A DNA stretch of 10,880 bases. Origin: Deltaproteobacteria bacterium (GTDB taxonomy: Bacteria > Desulfobacterota > GWC2-55-46 > DRQE01). Shown here in pieces: positions 7,073-10,880 of this stretch. The stretch is taken from assembly GCA_011371515.1 (NCBI GenBank), contig DRQE01000116.1:1-10880 (forward strand), written 5' to 3'. The first letter of the stretch is position 1, and each line of letters opens with the position of its first letter. The position numbers and the translations under genes are program-made. A model generated the notes under the pieces. The model worked only from the letters and a program-made list of their open reading frames with translations, was not told the DNA's origin and did no database searches.

Positions 7073-8155
7073 CTATCCTTTCCTTATAAGCTCGAGGTAG
7101 TCGTCCACAAGGGCTTCTGTTGCCGAGGGCTTTGCCACAGTGCCAAGGCTCTTTTTCATCCTCTCGAGCTCTTCTCGTTTTTCGAAAAACCTCTTTATCC
7201 TTTCTGCAAGGCTGTTGCCCGTGAGTTCATCCTGCCTTAACATAACCGCCCCGCCCCTTTCGACAAGTGCTCTTGCATTGTACTCCTGATGTCTGTCTGC
7301 CGAGAACGGATAGGGTATCAGTATGGACGGTATGCCAAGCACCGAAAGCTCTGTAACACTCATAGCGCCTGCTCTACAGATTATAAGGTCTGCCCTTCGG
7401 TATACATCTGCCATGTTCTCTATGAATGGATACAGTTCCACCTTCAAGCCCTTGCGCTGATAAGCCTTCTTTACCTCCTCGAAGCCCTCTTTGCCCGTCT
7501 GGTGGATTATCTGTATGTAGGGCAGTATGTCTGTCATGTACTCAAGGCTATCGAGGAATGCCGCATTTACCACCTTTGCCCCCTGACTTCCGCCAAACAC
7601 CAGAAGGTAGAACCTTCCGTTTCTCTGGAAGGGATCTTTTCTTATGTCCAGTATGTTCTTCCTTATGGGGTTTCCTGTAAATAGAATCTTGCGCCGTGGC
7701 ATGTAACGGGCTGTCTCCTCGAAGCCTGTATAGATTCTGTCAACGAACCTTGCGAGAATCCTGTTTGTAAGCCCGGGCAGGGCGTTCTGTTCCAGTATGG
7801 CTGTTCTTATACCAAGAAGCTTTGCTGCCATCACCACAGGCCCTGATGAATACCCCCCTGTGCCTATGACTCCAGCAGGGGCTATCTTCTTAAGAAGCCT
7901 CATTGCAGAAAGAGTTGCCCTCCATGCCTTGAGTATTGCGTTAACCCTTGTTCTGCCCTTCCTTTTTCTTATAGGCTCCACCTCTATGGATTCGAACCTG
8001 AACCCATAAGAGGGCAGAATATCCCTGTCGAGCCCACGGGGGCTACCTATGAATATCACCTCTACGGAGCTATCTCTTCTTTTAAGCTCCTCTGCTATGG
8101 CAATACCGGGGAATATGTGTCCCCCAGTTCCTCCACCTGCTATTACTATCCTCAT
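7073..8155 (-). CDS. murG: MurG, lipid II-forming GlcNAc transferase
   Basis: MurG is a peripheral GT-B (GT28) glycosyltransferase on the inner face of the membrane. It transfers GlcNAc from UDP-GlcNAc to lipid I, making lipid II, the substrate of FtsW. At 360 residues it has normal length. The N-terminal domain shows the glycine loop GGGTGGHIFPG (7-17), GTGGYSSGP (98-106), EQNALPG (122-128) and TGNPIR (160-165). The C-terminal nucleotide-sugar domain has GGSQGA (188-193), HQTG (218-221), RAGAMSVTEL (261-270) and PYPFSADRHQEYNA (281-294), with the acidic and glutamine residues expected to contact UDP-GlcNAc. Its ATG overlaps the ftsW stop by four bases. Only four bases separate its TAG from murC, and its last codons supply AAAGGA, eight bases ahead of the murC start. 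Confidence 0.97.
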   Translation of the reverse strand: MRIVIAGGGTGGHIFPGIAIAEELKRRDSSVEVIFIGSPRGLDRDILPSYGFRFESIEVEPIRKRKGRTRVNAILKAWRATLSAMRLLKKIAPAGVIGTGGYSSGPVVMAAKLLGIRTAILEQNALPGLTNRILARFVDRIYTGFEETARYMPRRKILFTGNPIRKNILDIRKDPFQRNGRFYLLVFGGSQGAKVVNAAFLDSLEYMTDILPYIQIIHQTGKEGFEEVKKAYQRKGLKVELYPFIENMADVYRRADLIICRAGAMSVTELSVLGIPSILIPYPFSADRHQEYNARALVERGGAVMLRQDELTGNSLAERIKRFFEKREELERMKKSLGTVAKPSATEALVDDYLELIRKG

Positions 8156-9249
8156 CTATCCCCCTCTGCCGCGTATATGTTGAGCAATATTCCCACCGCT
8201 GCAAGGCTTACCATGAGGGATGTCCCCCCATAGCTCAAAAATGGCAGCGGAAGCCCCTTTGGCGGCAACATCCCAAGAACCACAGCCATGTTTATAAGCG
8301 CCTGAAGTGTGAGCATAAGGGTAATACCTGCTGCAAGGTATGTGCCGAAAAGCTCTTTCGAATTTTTTGCTATAACCATACCGCTGAGAAGTATCCCCCC
8401 ATAAAGCACAATCACCGCTGTAACACCTATAAGGCCCAGCTCTTCGCCTATTATGGAGAATATGAAGTCTGTATGCGCCTCTGGAAGATAGAATAGCTTT
8501 AGCCTGCCCTCACCAAGTCCAACGCCAGAAAGCCCGCCTGAACCAAAGGCAAGAAAGGACTGTATTATTTGAAAACCTGCTCCACCCGGATCCTTCCATG
8601 GATCGAGAAATGCAACAATCCTTCTTGTCATGTAATCGAAGCTGGTTATTACCACATAGACCACAGGCAGACTTGCCACAACAAGCCCGCCAATGTAGCT
8701 TGCCCTCACCCCACCGATGAATGCCATGAAGAGAAGAAGCATTGCCATGGTAACGGAGGTGCCGAAATCCGGCTCTGCCATCACGAGCCCTATGGGTATT
8801 GCCGGTAGCACCACACAGGGCAGAAAGCCCGAATAGAAGTCCTTTATCTTATCTTTCTTCTTCTCCAGAAGGTATGCCATAAAGACAACCATGCTAAGTT
8901 TTGCCACCTCAGATGGCTGAAACCTTATAAGCCCTGCGTCTATCCACCTTCTTGCCCCACCAACCTTGTGTCCCACCCCCGGAACGAATATGAGAAAAAG
9001 AAGCACCACCGCCACCACAAAGAGTACAGGGGCAAGAGTGCGATAGACCCTGTAGGGTAGCTTCAATGCCACAAAGAATGCTGCAAAGCCCATAAGGGTG
9101 TAGACAATGTGTTTCTTTACGAAGAAATACTTATCGCCATACTTTTCAAGGGCGACCATGAAACTTGTGGAATAGACCATGACCACCCCAAGTGCCACCA
9201 GCAGGAGCACCGAGACTATGAGGATTCTATCTGCATTGCGTTTAAGCAT
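8152..9249 (-). CDS. ftsW: FtsW, SEDS-family septal peptidoglycan glycosyltransferase
   Basis: FtsW is the multi-pass SEDS protein that polymerises lipid II at the division septum together with a class B PBP (FtsI). The 365-residue product is hydrophobic throughout, consistent with about ten membrane helices, and has a short cytoplasmic N-terminus (MLKRNADR). SEDS landmarks are GARRWI (98-103), FQPSEVAKL (110-118), EPDFGT (159-164), the extracellular-loop motif LPEAHTDFIFSIIGEELG with the conserved catalytic aspartate at 261, and PKGLPLPFLSYGGTS (330-344). RodA shares this fold, but the position between murD and murG argues for FtsW. I prefer the ATG at 9249: it forms a TGATG junction with murD and has AGAGGG five bases upstream. 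A TTG one codon earlier (9252) is also in frame. The gene ends in an ATGA overlap with murG. Confidence 0.96.
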   Translation of the reverse strand: MLKRNADRILIVSVLLLVALGVVMVYSTSFMVALEKYGDKYFFVKKHIVYTLMGFAAFFVALKLPYRVYRTLAPVLFVVAVVLLFLIFVPGVGHKVGGARRWIDAGLIRFQPSEVAKLSMVVFMAYLLEKKKDKIKDFYSGFLPCVVLPAIPIGLVMAEPDFGTSVTMAMLLLFMAFIGGVRASYIGGLVVASLPVVYVVITSFDYMTRRIVAFLDPWKDPGGAGFQIIQSFLAFGSGGLSGVGLGEGRLKLFYLPEAHTDFIFSIIGEELGLIGVTAVIVLYGGILLSGMVIAKNSKELFGTYLAAGITLMLTLQALINMAVVLGMLPPKGLPLPFLSYGGTSLMVSLAAVGILLNIYAAEGDR

Positions 9250-10613
9250 CAAAGCCCTCTTACTATCTCTTTGAAACAGTTACCCCTGTGTTCAAAATCC
9301 CTGAACATATCGAAACTGGCACAACCCGGACTTAAAAGCACTGTATCACCGGCTGCTGCCTCCTCTCTTGCCATGAGGACAGCCTCCTCGAGGTCTTCTG
9401 CCCCGAGGCACTTAACATTGAAACCCGCCTCCTTGAACTTCTCCTTTGCCTCACCTATGAGGACTAAAGCCTTGACCCTTGAATTGACCACACCTTTCAA
9501 CACAGAAAAGTCCATCCCCTTGTCCTTTCCACCGGCAATGAGCACAACCCTTCTTCCATCACCTGCAAACCCCTCGAGGGCTCTTTTAAGGGAGCCTGTG
9601 TTTGTGGACTTTGAGTCGTTTATGTAACGCACCCCCTCAAGTTCCCTCACAAATTCCATCCTGTGAGGAAGCCCCCTGAAGGCATATATGCCTGCCTTTA
9701 TCGTCTCTTCATCCACACCGAGCACGGCTGCCACCCCTATGGCTGCCATTATGTTCTCAAGGTTGTGTATGCCCTCTAACTTTATGCCTTCAGTTGGGTA
9801 AACACTCTCTCTGCCAAGGTATCTGCAGATGATGTTGCCACCTTTAATGAATACACCCTCTGAGAATTCCTCTTTAAGGCTGAAGGGAAGAAGCCCCTCC
9901 TTTCTGATATTCCTTCTTTCGAGTTCTTCTCTTATAACAGGGTCGTCAAAGTTTACCACAAGGTGGTCTTCCTCTTTCTGGTTCATGAAGATGCGGAACT
10001 TTGCATCCACATAATCAGAGAAAGAGGAGTATCTATCCATGTGGTCTTCTGTTATGTTCAAAAGCACAGAGACCGTTGGCCTTAAGGTGCTTATGTTTTC
10101 GAGCTGGAAACTGCTCAACTCAAAAAGGCAGAGCTCATAGTCTTCCTCGAAGAACTTAAGAGCCGGCACCCCTATGTTTCCACCCGTAAAAAGCCTCATC
10201 CCTCTGCGAGTAAGTATCTCTTTTACAAGGCTCGTTGTGGTGGTCTTGCCGTTTGTACCTGTAACCGCTATTATGGGTACATCTGCAAACCTTGCAACAA
10301 GTTCCACATCGCTTACAACCTCTGTGTGTGTCCTTATGAGGCTAAAAAGAGCTGTATCTGTTCTAACACCGGGGCTTACCACAACGAGGTCTGCACCTCT
10401 GAAGAGTTCCTCGCCGTATCCACCTGCTACGAGCTTCACACCTGCCTCTTCGAGCTCATCTCTGCCTTCTATCTGTGAGGCAGGCTTGAGGTCTGTTGCC
10501 ACGACCTCTGCCCCACACCTTGCAAGAAACCTTGCTGCGTAGGTGCCTGTAACCCCAAGCCCGACGACCACTATCTTTTTGCCTGTAAGCAGTATCCTTT
10601 CTTTTATCATCAT
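9249..10613 (-). CDS. murD: MurD, UDP-N-acetylmuramoyl-L-alanine:D-glutamate ligase
   Basis: MurD is the cytoplasmic ATP-dependent ligase that adds D-glutamate to UDP-MurNAc-L-Ala. At 454 residues it has the usual length. The N-terminal Rossmann-like UDP-binding domain carries GLGVTG (18-23). The central Mur ligase ATPase domain has the P-loop [11 protein letters not shown] (118-128), ELSSFQLE (165-172), [10 protein letters not shown] (186-195) and HNLEN (283-287). The C-terminal domain has NDSKSTN (332-338) and the MurD-typical [11 protein letters not shown] (427-437) followed by FEHRG. These separate it from MurC, MurE and MurF. The ATG chosen overlaps the mraY stop (ATGA). A second ATG lies directly after it, giving a protein one residue shorter, and neither has a clear Shine-Dalgarno, so coupling to mraY translation is likely. 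The 3' end shares one base with the favoured ftsW ATG. Confidence 0.97.
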   Translation of the reverse strand: MMIKERILLTGKKIVVVGLGVTGTYAARFLARCGAEVVATDLKPASQIEGRDELEEAGVKLVAGGYGEELFRGADLVVVSPGVRTDTALFSLIRTHTEVVSDVELVARFADVPIIAVTGTNGKTTTTSLVKEILTRRGMRLFTGGNIGVPALKFFEEDYELCLFELSSFQLENISTLRPTVSVLLNITEDHMDRYSSFSDYVDAKFRIFMNQKEEDHLVVNFDDPVIREELERRNIRKEGLLPFSLKEEFSEGVFIKGGNIICRYLGRESVYPTEGIKLEGIHNLENIMAAIGVAAVLGVDEETIKAGIYAFRGLPHRMEFVRELEGVRYINDSKSTNTGSLKRALEGFAGDGRRVVLIAGGKDKGMDFSVLKGVVNSRVKALVLIGEAKEKFKEAGFNVKCLGAEDLEEAVLMAREEAAAGDTVLLSPGCASFDMFRDFEHRGNCFKEIVRGL

Positions 10614-10880
10614 CTCAGTTTAAGTGTGCTTATTGCTATGAGTGACAGTATCAGTGATATTATCCAGAACCTGACTATTATCTTTGGTTCGGGCCATCCT
10701 TTAAGTTCAAAGTGATGGTGTATTGGAGCCATGGCAAAGACCCTCTTCCCTCTGAGCCTGAAAGAGAGCACCTGAAATATGACCGAAAGGGTCTCCACAA
10801 CGAACACCCCACCAACGAGCAGCAGCAGTATCTCGTTTTTCGTAATGACGGCAAGTGTCCCCAGCGCACCACCAAGGGCA
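10610..10880 (-). CDS. mraY: MraY, phospho-MurNAc-pentapeptide transferase (C-terminal part, 5' end outside the window)
   Basis: MraY is the polytopic inner-membrane enzyme that transfers phospho-MurNAc-pentapeptide from UDP to undecaprenyl phosphate, making lipid I. Only the last 89 codons are present, and the reading frame stays open to the window edge. The visible part begins [17 protein letters not shown], which matches the family region just after the catalytic DxxxS/T segment. It continues through a hydrophobic segment ([18 protein letters not shown]), then the diagnostic cytoplasmic loop [13 protein letters not shown] with the three-histidine motif and the WPEPKII stretch. A last membrane helix ([13 protein letters not shown]) ends in STLKLR. 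The TGA stop overlaps the murD ATG in an ATGA junction. Ten of its eleven isoleucine codons are ATA. Identity is very secure; the catalytic aspartates lie outside the window and cannot be checked. Confidence 0.97.
   Translation of the reverse strand, partial: ALGGALGTLAVITKNEILLLLVGGVFVVETLSVIFQVLSFRLRGKRVFAMAPIHHHFELKGWPEPKIIVRFWIISLILSLIAISTLKLR

Noticed and set aside
10678..10875. A 65-codon minus-strand frame overlapping the mraY fragment
   Set aside because: The alternative frame carries the HHHFELKG loop and membrane helices of MraY, whereas this one has no recognisable features.
1..10880. Search for a mobile element, CRISPR array, toxin-antitoxin pair, defence island or structured RNA
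   Set aside because: Genes fill the window with at most 28 bases between them. No direct repeats, inverted terminal repeats, tRNA-like folds or unknown gene blocks were seen.

Overview
The window is one strand-coherent block of the bacterial dcw (division and cell wall) cluster. Every real gene lies on the minus strand, so transcription runs from position 10880 towards 1. In order of transcription it holds the C-terminal part of mraY, then murD, ftsW, murG, murC, murB, ddl, ftsQ, ftsA and ftsZ, followed by an ArsC-type low-molecular-weight phosphatase gene and the first 38 codons of a two-component response regulator cut off by the window edge.

Together the genes cover the middle and end of peptidoglycan precursor synthesis and the core of the divisome. 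MurB, MurC, MurD and Ddl act in the cytoplasm on UDP-MurNAc and D-alanine. MraY and MurG build lipid I and lipid II on the inner leaflet. FtsW polymerises lipid II at the septum. FtsQ links inner-membrane divisome parts, and FtsA tethers the FtsZ ring to the membrane. No murE, murF, ftsL, ftsI or mraZ is visible; they would be expected upstream, beyond 10880.

Packing is extreme. Adjacent genes overlap by 1 to 7 bases or are separated by at most 28 bases, mostly through ATGA or TGATG/TAATG stop-start junctions. No promoter, terminator, RNA gene, insertion sequence, repeat or CRISPR array is visible, and no gene-free stretch exceeds 28 bases. The best Shine-Dalgarno sequence, AAGGAGG with 7-base spacing, precedes ftsZ.

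The organism looks like a Gram-negative-type bacterium with a classical cluster, including ddl between murB and ftsQ and an FtsZ tail ending in FLRKQAD as in Proteobacteria. Isoleucine is coded overwhelmingly by ATA, with much AGG for arginine, a pattern often seen in thermophilic or deep-branching lineages. A Desulfobacterota- or Nitrospirota-like source is a guess that the sequence alone cannot settle.

The region is largely textbook. The only part that departs from the standard cluster is the 3' end, where arsC and a response regulator are tightly joined to ftsZ. I see no convincing previously undescribed system.
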